Of a DNA stretch of 35,563 nucleotides, positions 6,814-14,857 are shown piece by piece (the stretch's first letter is position 1; every line of letters begins with the position of its first letter). The stretch spans positions 1-35,563 of the forward strand of contig NZ_JAJVKV010000033.1 in NCBI RefSeq assembly GCF_024198175.1. The letters run 5' to 3'. The position numbers and the translations under genes are program-made. The DNA comes from Pyxidicoccus xibeiensis. GTDB taxonomy: Bacteria; Myxococcota; Myxococcia; Myxococcales; Myxococcaceae. The notes beneath the pieces were generated by a model, which did not search any database, was not told where the DNA came from, and saw nothing but the letters and a program-made list of their open reading frames with translations.

Positions 6814-9026
6814 CGCTGACCGTGCGTTTCCTGCGATTCTTCCGGCCGTCGTTCCTCCGTCGTCCCATCCCGCTGGCTATCACGGTCCTCGCCGTGGCGG
6901 GACCCGCCGTTGCGTCCAGCCAGGGCGACGCCCGGCCGGCCGCCCCACCCACCGTCGATCAGGCGCCAGCAGGGCTGCAATTGCAATCTCCTGGCGCTAC
7001 CACCAGCGCTTCTCACTCCGAGAAGGCCCCGGCGCCACCGGAAACATCGTCTTCCCCGGGCCCGAATGCCACTAAGGGGAACCCCGCACCGGCTGCTGGT
7101 GAAGTGCCGGCCGCCCACACGGCGAGTGCGTCCCTGGGCGCGTCCGGCTCCGGGCAGGAGTCCTCCACTGGCAGCGGGCCCCACAGCCCCTCCACGCTGG
7201 GCCATGCGCTCGTGGATGCACGCAACCTGCGCCTTGCCTCCAGCACGGTGGGCGGTGTGGGCCTGCTGCGCGTGGCGGGCGCGGACCTGGGACGCACCGG
7301 GCTGCTGCGCTTCGGGCTGATGGGCGAGTACTTCACCAACGCCCAGTTCCCCGTGCAGGGCGCGGAGAACACGCGCACCGCCGGCACCTTCTCGCTGGCC
7401 TACGTGCCGCTGGACTTCCTGGAGCTGTCGCTGGCGTACCGGGCGTCCTCGAACACCAACTCGCGCTCCTCGCCCAACGTCATCCAGGCGCTGGGCGACG
7501 TGTCCGTGGGGGCGCGCGCCACGCGCGAGTGGGTGCCCGGCCTGTGGGCCGGCGTGGACCTGCGCGCGATGACCTTCTCCACCGGCGACATCTCGGTGGA
7601 GCGCCCCGCCCTCGGCATCGCGCCGCGGCTGGTCTCCACCTATGACCTGCGGCCGAAGGGCCTGCCCCTGCGCGCGCACGCCAACCTGGGCGTGGTGCTG
7701 GACGGCGCGGGAGACCCGCCGGAGGACGGCCCGCAGCTCAACGCCTCCGAGGAGTTCGCGCTCGGCTTCAACCGCTACCACCGCCTCTCCGTGGGCGTGG
7801 GCGTGGAGGCACCGCTGCCCGGCGTGACGCCCTTCCTCGAGTACGGGCTCGCGTACCCGCTGGGCGTGGACGGCGTGCTGGTGGCGCCGGACGGGCAGAC
7901 GCTGTCGGCCGGAAGCGCCGCGCCGCAGGTCATCGGCCTGGGCGCACGCGTGACGGCGGTGAGGGACCTCACCCTCACGGCGGCCGCGGAGTTCGGCATG
8001 CACCGCCGCGTGGGCCTGGGCGTGGCCACCACCCCGCCCTTCAACCTCTTCGTCGGTGCTTCGTACACCGTGGACGTGCTCGGACGGACGACCCCCGCCG
8101 TCCTGGAGAAGGTGCCGGAGCGCCCGGCCGTTGCCCCCGCGCCCCGGCTCGCCCGGGTGGAGGGGGTGGTGGTGGACGCGCGCACGCGGCAGCCCCTGCC
8201 CGGCGTCATCGTCGCGGTGGTGGGCGCCAGCCTGCCGCCCGTGGCCACCGCGCAGGACACCGGCCGCTTCCTCACCCACGAGGTGGCGGGCGGCCCGGTG
8301 AAGCTCTCCGTGCGCAAGGAAGGCTATCGCACCGCCGAGCGCGAGCTGGTGCTCCAGCCCGGTGAGCGGGCCACGGTGGAGGTGGCGCTGCAGGCCGAAG
8401 TCCGCCCCGCGCGCTTCGCCTTCGCGGTGACGTCGCGCAAGCGCCCGGTGGGGGCCACCATCACCCTGCGCGGCGCCGGCGAGCCCCGGAAGGTGGAGGT
8501 CACCGAGCTGGGCGGCCCCGTCCGGCTGGACGTGCCCGCGGGCCGGTATGGCGTGGACGTCGCCGCGCCGGGACACCTGGCGCAGACGCGGGAGCTGGAG
8601 GTCGCCGAGGGCGCGGGGGCGGAGCTCTCCTTCGACCTGGAGCCCGAGCCGAAGAAGCGGCTCGTCACCGTCAAGAACGACCAGCTGGAGCTGGGCCAGC
8701 CCGTGCGCTTCACGGGGGAGACCAGCACGGTGCTCCACCCGGACAGCCTGCCGCTGCTGGCGGAGGTGGTGGACGCCATCGTCCGTGGCGGCATCACCAA
8801 GGTCCGCGTGGAGGGCCACACGGACAACCAGGGTGACGCGGAGGCCAACCTGCGCCTGTCCCGCGAGCGCGCGCGGGCCGTGGCGGCCCACCTGGTCAAG
8901 GCCGGGCTCGACGCGGCGCGCGTGGAGGCGGAGGGCTACGGCGGCACCCGCCCGGTGGCGCCCAACCTCACCCCCAAGGGCCGCGAGCTGAACCGGCGCG
9001 TGGACATCGTCATCCCGGGGCGGTGA
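6798..9026 (+). CDS. Outer-membrane protein with C-terminal OmpA peptidoglycan-binding domain
   Basis: A 742-residue envelope protein. A long positively charged N-terminus leads into a hydrophobic core (PLAITVLAVAGPAVA, about residues 25-39), a likely signal peptide, then a ~90-residue Pro/Ala/Ser-rich linker. Residues ~130-420 alternate like an outer-membrane beta-barrel. Residues ~452-535 resemble a carboxypeptidase-regulatory-like fold (VEGVVVDARTRQPLPGVIV) and ~535-615 a PEGA-like module. An OmpA domain covers ~625-740, with the VEGHTDNQGD motif and NRRVDIVI end that bind peptidoglycan. It probably ties the outer membrane to the cell wall. ATG 6798 has GAGGAG directly against it with no spacer, a poor arrangement; GTG 6822 would leave a more normal signal peptide. 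It begins a two-gene plus-strand unit with the lipoprotein 37 bases downstream. Confidence 0.85.
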   Translation: MRGIYSLTVRFLRFFRPSFLRRPIPLAITVLAVAGPAVASSQGDARPAAPPTVDQAPAGLQLQSPGATTSASHSEKAPAPPETSSSPGPNATKGNPAPAAGEVPAAHTASASLGASGSGQESSTGSGPHSPSTLGHALVDARNLRLASSTVGGVGLLRVAGADLGRTGLLRFGLMGEYFTNAQFPVQGAENTRTAGTFSLAYVPLDFLELSLAYRASSNTNSRSSPNVIQALGDVSVGARATREWVPGLWAGVDLRAMTFSTGDISVERPALGIAPRLVSTYDLRPKGLPLRAHANLGVVLDGAGDPPEDGPQLNASEEFALGFNRYHRLSVGVGVEAPLPGVTPFLEYGLAYPLGVDGVLVAPDGQTLSAGSAAPQVIGLGARVTAVRDLTLTAAAEFGMHRRVGLGVATTPPFNLFVGASYTVDVLGRTTPAVLEKVPERPAVAPAPRLARVEGVVVDARTRQPLPGVIVAVVGASLPPVATAQDTGRFLTHEVAGGPVKLSVRKEGYRTAERELVLQPGERATVEVALQAEVRPARFAFAVTSRKRPVGATITLRGAGEPRKVEVTELGGPVRLDVPAGRYGVDVAAPGHLAQTRELEVAEGAGAELSFDLEPEPKKRLVTVKNDQLELGQPVRFTGETSTVLHPDSLPLLAEVVDAIVRGGITKVRVEGHTDNQGDAEANLRLSRERARAVAAHLVKAGLDAARVEAEGYGGTRPVAPNLTPKGRELNRRVDIVIPGR

Positions 9027-9063
9027 TGCCCGGCGGGGCGGGGTCGGGGTAGAGTGCGGCGCC

Positions 9064-10662
9064 ATGCCCCACCCTTCCCTGACTCGGCACGCGTGGCGCG
9101 CCGCCCTCGCTCTCACCGCCGGCCTGTCCGCGGCGTGCGGTGACCCCAAGCCGCCCCCCACCCCGGACCCGCCCCAGGTCTCCCTGACGGTGCCCGAGGC
9201 CATCGTCGCCGGCACGGCGCTGCCGGTCGTCGTCACCGTGTCCGGCTGCGACACGGTGAGCAGCCTCAACCTCTATGACCGGGACACGTTCCTCAAGACG
9301 TACCCGTACAGCGGCGGCACCGTCACCGTGGAGCTGGCCTCCGCGGACATCCCGTACCGCACCGCCGGCATGGCCGCGAACCTCTCCCTCATCGCCGAGG
9401 CGGTGTGCGACGACGCGCGCAAGGGCCGCTCCCTGCCCCAGCCGGCCACCTTCTTCCCGGTGACGCGCGTGCTGGATGACCCGCAGCGCGGGGCGGCCTT
9501 CAACTTCCCGCTCGCCGTCGACGGCACTGGCAACAACGTGGCCTTCCTCGGCTGCAGCGGCCCCACCGTGGGCACGCACACGCTCTACCGGCAGCCCCTC
9601 ACCGGCACGGCCCAGACGCTGGCCATGCCCTCGTTGTGCACCCCGGAGACGGTCATCACCGCGCCCGCGAGTGACGGCACGCGCTGGGTCTGGACGCCCG
9701 GGTTCAGCGCCTTCGCGGTGGACTCCAGCTTCCAGATTACGTCCCGCTCCCATCCGGACTTCCCGGTCCGCACGCTGACGGTGATGGACAACGGCGACGC
9801 GCTCATCCGCAGCCTAAGCGTCGTGCGCGTCAGCCGGCTGTCCCGCCGTGCCAGCACCCCCGGCGGCGTCGGCCAGGAGCACTGGGTCTACCAGACCCAG
9901 AAGATTGGCACCCCCATCGCCCCCCTCAAGGTGCGCAACGGCCGCGTGCTGATCTCGAACCAGTACCAGGAGAACGAAAACCGCGCGCAGATCATCGTGG
10001 AGGAGCTGGACGCGGGCGACTCGAACCCGACCACGGGAGGCGCGCTGCTCGACACGCACCTCATCCGGGACATCATCAGCACCGCCTCCACGCCGCCCCC
10101 GCCGGCCGGCGCCTTCAGCGATGACGGCAGCATCCTCTTCCTGGGCTTCTACCCCGTCGCCCCGGACCGCTCGCAGGTCGTCGCCTGCGCCGCGGACGCG
10201 GACGGCTGCGAGGGCACCAACTCCCGCTGGACCAGCACCCTGCTGGTGGGCCCCATGAGGGGGCTGGTGCCCTATGCCAACGGCTCGCGCATCGCCGCCG
10301 TGGGCACGCAGCGCGTGTGGCTGCTCTCCTCCGCGGACGGCACCGTGCGCAGCCCGGGTGGCGCCTCGGTGGACGCCAACGGCGCGCTGAACGTGCTGCA
10401 CGTCATCCCCGGCCGCCCACCCTCCACGGACATCACCTTCCTCGCAGGTCCTGCCCGGCCCGCGGGTGGCGCGGCCACCAGCCCGGTGGAGATCTTCGCC
10501 GCGGACCAGTCCTCCAGCGGCGAGGGCCGCGAGGTCTTCCGCTTCCAGGTGCCCGTCAGCCTCGGCGCCGCGCTGGATGGCGACGGCCGGCTCTGGATGC
10601 GCACCGGTGGCAAGCTGATGCAGGCGCTGCCCACCAACCAGTACCGGAGCGCCCGGCCGTAG
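9064..10662 (+). CDS. Putative secreted lipoprotein of unknown function
   Basis: A 532-residue protein. The N-terminus has basic residues, a hydrophobic stretch (AALALTAGLSAA) and Cys25 followed by Gly-Asp and a Pro-rich linker (PPPTPDPP), so it is probably a lipoprotein, although the lipobox (LSAAC, Ser at -3) is imperfect. Residues ~35-120 look like a small beta-sandwich. The remainder has many short strands and recurrent Gly/Asp turns (LAVDGTGNNVAFLGC, TVMDNGDALIR, AALDGDGRLWMR), as in beta-propellers, but no named family could be fixed by eye. It lies 37 bases after the OmpA-family gene on the same strand and may work with it at the outer membrane. Its stop faces the tlyA stop 12 bases away, with no clear terminator between them. 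Confidence 0.7.
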   Translation: MPHPSLTRHAWRAALALTAGLSAACGDPKPPPTPDPPQVSLTVPEAIVAGTALPVVVTVSGCDTVSSLNLYDRDTFLKTYPYSGGTVTVELASADIPYRTAGMAANLSLIAEAVCDDARKGRSLPQPATFFPVTRVLDDPQRGAAFNFPLAVDGTGNNVAFLGCSGPTVGTHTLYRQPLTGTAQTLAMPSLCTPETVITAPASDGTRWVWTPGFSAFAVDSSFQITSRSHPDFPVRTLTVMDNGDALIRSLSVVRVSRLSRRASTPGGVGQEHWVYQTQKIGTPIAPLKVRNGRVLISNQYQENENRAQIIVEELDAGDSNPTTGGALLDTHLIRDIISTASTPPPPAGAFSDDGSILFLGFYPVAPDRSQVVACAADADGCEGTNSRWTSTLLVGPMRGLVPYANGSRIAAVGTQRVWLLSSADGTVRSPGGASVDANGALNVLHVIPGRPPSTDITFLAGPARPAGGAATSPVEIFAADQSSSGEGREVFRFQVPVSLGAALDGDGRLWMRTGGKLMQALPTNQYRSARP

Positions 10663-10674
10663 TGGATGGACGGC

Positions 10675-11415
10675 TCAGGGCCTGTCGGCGACGAGGAGTG
10701 CCTCCACGTTGCCGGCGGGCCCGGGCACGGGCGAGTCCATCACCCCACGCACGGTGAGGCCCTGCTCGCGCACGAAGGCCGTCACCGTGTCGATGGCGTC
10801 CTGGCGCGCGGCGGCGTCCCGCACCACGCCGCCCTTGCCCACCCGCTCGGGGCCCACCTCGAACTGGGGCTTCACCAGCGCCACCAGCAGCCCGCCCGGC
10901 TCCAGGAAGGTCAGCACGGAGGGCAGCACCTGGGTGAGCGAGATGAAGCTCACGTCGATGACGATGGCGCCCACCTTCTCCGGCAGGTCCTCGTCCGTGA
11001 GGTAGCGCGCGTTGACCCGCTCGCGCGAGCGCACCCGCGGGTCCACGCGCAGCTTCTCGTGGAGCTGGCCGTAGCCCACGTCGATGGCGTGCACGCGCGT
11101 GGCGCCGTGCTGGAGCAGGCAGTCGGTGAAGCCACCGGTGCTGGCGCCGATGTCCGCGCACACCCGGCCGCGCACGTCGAGCCCGAAGCGGTCCATGGCC
11201 GCCTTCAGCTTCAGCCCGCCTCGCGAGACGTAGGGCAGCACCTCGCCCTTGAGGCGCAGCTCCGCCTCCACCGGCACCAGCGAGCCGGGCTTGTCCACCC
11301 GCTGGTCGCCCACCACCACCTGGCCGGCGAGGATGAGGGCCTGGGCCTTGGTGCGCGACTCCGCCAGCCCGCGCTCCACCACCAGCACGTCCAGGCGCTC
11401 CTTGCGAAGCTTCAC
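10675..11415 (-). CDS. tlyA: TlyA family rRNA (cytidine-2'-O)-methyltransferase
   Basis: A 246-residue TlyA/hemolysin A family protein, which methylates cytidine 2'-OH groups in rRNA using S-adenosylmethionine. An S4 RNA-binding domain occupies residues ~4-65 (RLDVLVVERGLAESRTKAQ) and an FtsJ-like methyltransferase the rest: PYVSRGGLKL, the SAM loop ADIGASTGGFTD (87-98), IDVSFISL (Asp154), LVKPQFEVG (Lys182) and GNVEAL (Glu238). Together with a Lys near 69 these give the K-D-K-E set. I chose GTG 11415 because GGAGG lies six bases upstream and the codon overlaps the dxs stop. A longer open frame to 11799 only runs through dxs in another phase. Whether it modifies 23S rRNA alone or 16S as well cannot be read here. 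Despite the old name, haemolysis is not implied. Confidence 0.9.
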   Translation of the reverse strand: MKLRKERLDVLVVERGLAESRTKAQALILAGQVVVGDQRVDKPGSLVPVEAELRLKGEVLPYVSRGGLKLKAAMDRFGLDVRGRVCADIGASTGGFTDCLLQHGATRVHAIDVGYGQLHEKLRVDPRVRSRERVNARYLTDEDLPEKVGAIVIDVSFISLTQVLPSVLTFLEPGGLLVALVKPQFEVGPERVGKGGVVRDAAARQDAIDTVTAFVREQGLTVRGVMDSPVPGPAGNVEALLVADRP

Positions 11416-13163
11416 CGCGCGCCTCCTTCCAGCAGCTCGCGGCCCGCCCGCAGCAGGCCCGCCACGTCCAGGCCCAGCTCCGCGCGCTGCACCCGCGCGT
11501 CGCCATGGGGGACGAAGGCGTCCGGCAGTCCTACGAGCCGCACCCTCGGCGTCACGCCTCGCGCCGCGTAGAGCTCCAGCACCGCGCCGCCCAGCCCGCC
11601 GCGCGAGGTGCCCTCCTCCGCCACCACCACGTGGCCGCACGCGGCGGCCTCCAGCAGCGCGGCCTCGTCCACCGGCGAGGCACAGCGCGCGTCCAGCACG
11701 CTCCACCCCGGCTCCGAGCGCGCGGCCTCCAGCGCCGCCAGCCCCAGCGGGCCCAGCGTCACCAGCGTCAGCCGGGGGTGCGCGGCCCGGTGCAGCCACC
11801 GCGCGCCCTCCAGCGGCGCCTCACCGGCCCGCAGCCCCGGAGGCAGCGGCGGCAGCGTGCCGCGCGGGAAGCGGAGCACGGAGGGGTAAGGCGCCTCCAG
11901 CGCGGTGGCCAGCATGGGCTCCAGGTCCTCGCCCACCATGGGTGCCCACAGCCGCAACCCCGGCAGCGGGCGCAGCGAGGCCACATCGTAGGTGCCCTGG
12001 TGCGTGGCGCCATCCGCGCCCACCAGCCCCGCGCGGTCCACGGCGAAGACGACGGGCAGGCCCGGCAGGCACACGTCGTGGATGATCTGGTCGTACGCCC
12101 GCTGGAGGAACGTGGAGTAGATGGCGCAGACGGGGCGCGCGCCCGCGGCGGCCAGGCCCGCGCTGAAGGTGACGGCGTGCTGCTCGGCGATGCCCACGTC
12201 GTGCACCCGGTCCGGAAAGCGCGCCTTCAGCTCGTTGAGCGCCGAGCCCTCCAGCATCGCTGGCGTCACCGCCACCACGCGCGAGTCGCGCGCCATGGCG
12301 TCCTCGAGCACCGCCGCGAAGGCCTCGCTGAAGGTCCGCTGACCCTTGCGCGAGCGGACCAGCTTGCCGTCCCGCCACTCGTACGGGCCCATGGCGTGCC
12401 CGCGCGTCTGCGCGTCCGCCTCCGCCGGGGGGAAGCCCTTCCCCTTCAGCGTCAGCGCATGCACCACCACCGGGCGCGAGGACGCCTTCGCCTCGCGCAG
12501 CGCGTGCACCAGCGCGCCCAGGTCATGCCCGTCCACGGGCCCCAGGTACGTGAAGCCCAGGCCCTCGAAGAAGGCGCGTGCGCCCCGGGTGCGCAGCAGC
12601 GCGGGGATCGCGCCCACGTTGGCGCTGATGGACATCTGGTTGTCGTTGAGCACCACCACCAGCGGCAGGTGGCTGCCCCCCGCGTTGTTGAGACCCTCGA
12701 ACGTCAGCCCACCGGTGAGGCCACCGTCGCCCAGCACCGCCACCACGTGGCCGCGCTTGCCCAGCACCCGGCGCCCCTCCAGCAGGCCCAGCGCGGCCGA
12801 CACCGCCGTGCACGAGTGCCCCGCCAGCAGCGCGTCATGCGGGCTCTCGCGCGGGTCCAGGAAGGGCCCCAGGCCGCCGGCCTGCCGCAGCGTGTGCATG
12901 CGCTCGCGCCGCCCGGTGAGCAGCTTGTGCGCGTAGGCCTGGTGCCCCACGTCGAAGAGGAGCGCGTCCACCGGCGAGTGGAACACCCGGTGCAGCGCGA
13001 CGATGAGCTCCACCGCGCCCAGGGACGCGCCCAGGTGGCCGCCCACGCGGCCGCAGAGGGAGATGATGTCCTCGCGCAGCTCCTCGCACAGCCGTGGCAG
13101 TTGCGCCTCCGGAAGTGCCCGCATGTCCGAGGGCGAGGCGATGCGTGCCAGCAGCTCCGACAT
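11412..13163 (-). CDS. dxs: 1-deoxy-D-xylulose-5-phosphate synthase, short-loop form
   Basis: Thiamine-diphosphate enzyme that condenses pyruvate and glyceraldehyde 3-phosphate to DXP, the first step of the MEP isoprenoid pathway. Seen in order: GGHLGASLGAVEL (41-53, active-site His43), DVGHQAYAHKLLTGR (His74), the TPP motif GDGGLTGGLTFEGLNNAG (145-162) with NDNQMSIS, GPVDGHD, then the pyrimidine domain with DVGIAEQHAVTFSAG (catalytic Glu327) and DRAGLVGADGATHQG, and a transketolase C-terminal domain. At 583 residues it is about 40 shorter than usual; the difference is almost entirely a loop missing between SANVGAIPALLR and FEGLGF. ATG 13163 overlaps the ispA stop and the dxs stop overlaps the tlyA GTG, so ispA, dxs and tlyA are translationally coupled. 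Confidence 0.95.
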   Translation of the reverse strand: MSELLARIASPSDMRALPEAQLPRLCEELREDIISLCGRVGGHLGASLGAVELIVALHRVFHSPVDALLFDVGHQAYAHKLLTGRRERMHTLRQAGGLGPFLDPRESPHDALLAGHSCTAVSAALGLLEGRRVLGKRGHVVAVLGDGGLTGGLTFEGLNNAGGSHLPLVVVLNDNQMSISANVGAIPALLRTRGARAFFEGLGFTYLGPVDGHDLGALVHALREAKASSRPVVVHALTLKGKGFPPAEADAQTRGHAMGPYEWRDGKLVRSRKGQRTFSEAFAAVLEDAMARDSRVVAVTPAMLEGSALNELKARFPDRVHDVGIAEQHAVTFSAGLAAAGARPVCAIYSTFLQRAYDQIIHDVCLPGLPVVFAVDRAGLVGADGATHQGTYDVASLRPLPGLRLWAPMVGEDLEPMLATALEAPYPSVLRFPRGTLPPLPPGLRAGEAPLEGARWLHRAAHPRLTLVTLGPLGLAALEAARSEPGWSVLDARCASPVDEAALLEAAACGHVVVAEEGTSRGGLGGAVLELYAARGVTPRVRLVGLPDAFVPHGDARVQRAELGLDVAGLLRAGRELLEGGAR

Positions 13164-14056
13164 CAGGACTTCCGCTCCACCACGTAGCGCGCCAGCGCCG
13201 CCAGCGGCCCGTTGTCGCCCTCCAGCGGGCGCACCGCCGCCACCGCCTGGGCCACCTTCTCCTCCGCCATGCGCCGCGACTCCGCCAGGCCCACCACCGC
13301 CGGGAAGGTGAAGCGCCCGGCCGCCGCGTCCGCTCCCGCGGGCTTGCCCAGCTGCTCCGGCGTGGCCGTCACGTCCAGCACGTCGTCGGCAATCTGGAAG
13401 GCCAGGCCCACCGCGTCGCCATAGGAGTCCGCGCGAAGCAGCGCGTCCGAGTCCCCGCCCCCGGCCAGCACGCCCATGCGGCATGCGGCGCGGATGAGGG
13501 CGCCCGTCTTCAGCCGGTGCAGGCGGATGAGGTAGTCCAGCGCGGCGGGCCGGTCCTCGGCGATGTCCAGCACCTGCCCGCCCACCATGCCCGAAGCGCC
13601 CGCCGCCACCGCCAGCTCGCGGCACAGCGAGGCCCGTGCCCCCTCCGGCCCCGTGGCCACCAGCGTGAAGGCCTCCGTCAGCAGCGCGTCCCCGGCGAGG
13701 ATGGCCATCGCCTCGCCGTACACCTTGTGGTTGGTGGGCCGGCCCCGGCGGTAGTCGTCGTCATCCATGGCCGGCAGGTCGTCGTGCACCAGCGAGTACG
13801 TGTGCACGTACTCCAGCGCGCACGCCGCGTCGCCCGCCAGGGGAGACGCGTTGCTGGCGCGCGCCACCGTGTCGGCGAACGTCAGGCACAGCACCGGGCG
13901 CAGGCGCTTGCCACCGGCGAGCAGCGAGTAGCGCATGGCCTCCGCCAGCTTCGGGGGCGTGCCCGCGGGGACGAGGCGGTCGGCGCGCTCGAGCAACAGC
14001 GCCTCCACCCGCGCCTGCTGGGCGCTCAGGAAGGAGTCGAGGTCGAAGGATGCCAA
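13163..14056 (-). CDS. ispA: Polyprenyl (farnesyl/geranylgeranyl) diphosphate synthase
   Basis: A 297-residue trans-prenyltransferase that extends dimethylallyl diphosphate with isopentenyl diphosphate. Diagnostic motifs: GGKRLRP (48-54), the first Asp-rich motif HDDLPAMDDDD (91-101), KTG (183-185) and the second Asp-rich motif DDVLD (224-228). Tyr87 and Ser88 lie five and four residues before the first Asp-rich motif, bulky or small residues that influence chain length; I cannot decide between C15 and C20 product. The only in-frame start that preserves the N-terminus is TTG at 14056, with GGAG about 11 bases upstream, somewhat far. It follows the response regulator by 16 bases and its stop overlaps the dxs ATG, placing two isoprenoid steps together. 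Confidence 0.92.
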   Translation of the reverse strand: MASFDLDSFLSAQQARVEALLLERADRLVPAGTPPKLAEAMRYSLLAGGKRLRPVLCLTFADTVARASNASPLAGDAACALEYVHTYSLVHDDLPAMDDDDYRRGRPTNHKVYGEAMAILAGDALLTEAFTLVATGPEGARASLCRELAVAAGASGMVGGQVLDIAEDRPAALDYLIRLHRLKTGALIRAACRMGVLAGGGDSDALLRADSYGDAVGLAFQIADDVLDVTATPEQLGKPAGADAAAGRFTFPAVVGLAESRRMAEEKVAQAVAAVRPLEGDNGPLAALARYVVERKS

Positions 14057-14072
14057 GTGAGTCCGTGCTCCT

Positions 14073-14453
14073 CTAGGGGGCCTGCGTGGCCACGAGCTCG
14101 CGGATGCGCCTGACGAGCCTGTCCATGTCCAGCGGCTTGACGAAGTAGTCCGCGGCGCCGACCTCCAGGCCGTGCCGCTTGTCCTCGGGGTCCCCGCGCC
14201 CGCTGATGAAGACGACGGGGATGTCCCGGAAGTGCTCGTTCTTCTTCACCGCCCGGCACAGCTCGAAGCCGTCAATCCAGGACATGTTCACGTCCAGGAG
14301 GATGGCGTGCGGCCGGTGCAGCTGCAGCGACGCGATGAGGCGCAGGCCGTTGGCGGCCATGGTGACCTCGAAGCCCTCGTCCTCGAGGGCCGCGGCCAGC
14401 AGCTCCCGCGTGTCGCGGTCATCGTCGACGATGGTGATCTTCGGCTTCGGCAT
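14073..14453 (-). CDS. Single-domain response regulator (CheY-like)
   Basis: A 126-residue stand-alone receiver. The acidic pocket VDDDRD (9-14), phosphoacceptor Asp54 in ILLDVNM, Ser84 in FISGRG and Lys106 in FVKPLD are all present, so phosphorylation is expected. There is no output domain, so it must act by binding a partner protein. Loop residues around the phospho-Asp (DVNMSWIDGFEL) are ordinary for the class. No histidine kinase is adjacent; the nearest is the hybrid kinase 7.5 kb away. It lies between xseB (23 bases) and ispA (16 bases) on the same strand and is probably co-transcribed with them. No Shine-Dalgarno is obvious before the ATG. Which kinase and target it serves is unknown. 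Confidence 0.88.
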   Translation of the reverse strand: MPKPKITIVDDDRDTRELLAAALEDEGFEVTMAANGLRLIASLQLHRPHAILLDVNMSWIDGFELCRAVKKNEHFRDIPVVFISGRGDPEDKRHGLEVGAADYFVKPLDMDRLVRRIRELVATQAP

Positions 14454-14476
14454 GCCGGAGTGGGCGCCCGCGCTCC

Positions 14477-14809
14477 CTAGAACGGGACGTCATCCTCCGG
14501 GGGGGCGCGGGGGGCAGGCGCAGCGGGCGCTCGGGGGGCCGCCGCCGGTACCGGACGCGCGCCCACCGACAGCGGCGCCACCACGTCCTTGCCGTCCTCG
14601 TCCAGCAGCAGCTGCTCGATTCGCTGCTCCGCCTCCGTGAGGAGCTTCTCCCCCCGGCGCACCAGCCGGATGCCCTCCTCGAAGGCCTTGAGAGAATCCT
14701 CCAGGGACAGGTTGCCGCTCTCCAGCCGGCCCACCGTCTCCTCGAGTCGGGTCACCACGTCCCCGTACTGCTCGGGCTCCACCGCCTTGGCCTTGTCCGA
14801 CTTCGCCAC
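14477..14809 (-). CDS. xseB: Exodeoxyribonuclease VII small subunit with SSB-like C-terminal tip
   Basis: XseB partners XseA to form exonuclease VII, which degrades single-stranded DNA from both ends. Residues 13-70 are the helical-hairpin core (VVTRLEETVGRLESGNLSLE, LKAFEEGIRLVRRGEKLL). The total of 110 residues is longer than the usual ~80 because of a Pro/Ala-rich tail ending EDDVPF. That end matches the acidic tip of single-strand-binding proteins (DDDIPF in E. coli), which recruits DNA-processing enzymes. The function of such a tip here is inference. The start is GTG 14809 with GGAGG nine bases upstream. It lies 48 bases after xseA and 23 before the response regulator. Confidence 0.92.
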   Translation of the reverse strand: MAKSDKAKAVEPEQYGDVVTRLEETVGRLESGNLSLEDSLKAFEEGIRLVRRGEKLLTEAEQRIEQLLLDEDGKDVVAPLSVGARPVPAAAPRAPAAPAPRAPPEDDVPF

Positions 14810-14857
14810 TGCCTTCCACCTCCCCGTGTGGGGCGCGGGACACTAGAGGGTTGCCCG

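Noticed and set aside
6633..9269. 878-codon minus-strand open frame opposite the OmpA-family gene
   Set aside because: Composition is typical of an antisense shadow; the plus strand encodes a recognisable OmpA domain over the same bases.
10675..11799. TlyA starting at 11799 (374 residues)
   Set aside because: The extra ~128 residues are Gly/Ala/Arg-rich and overlap dxs out of phase. GTG 11415 has GGAGG at the right distance and the S4 domain starts there.
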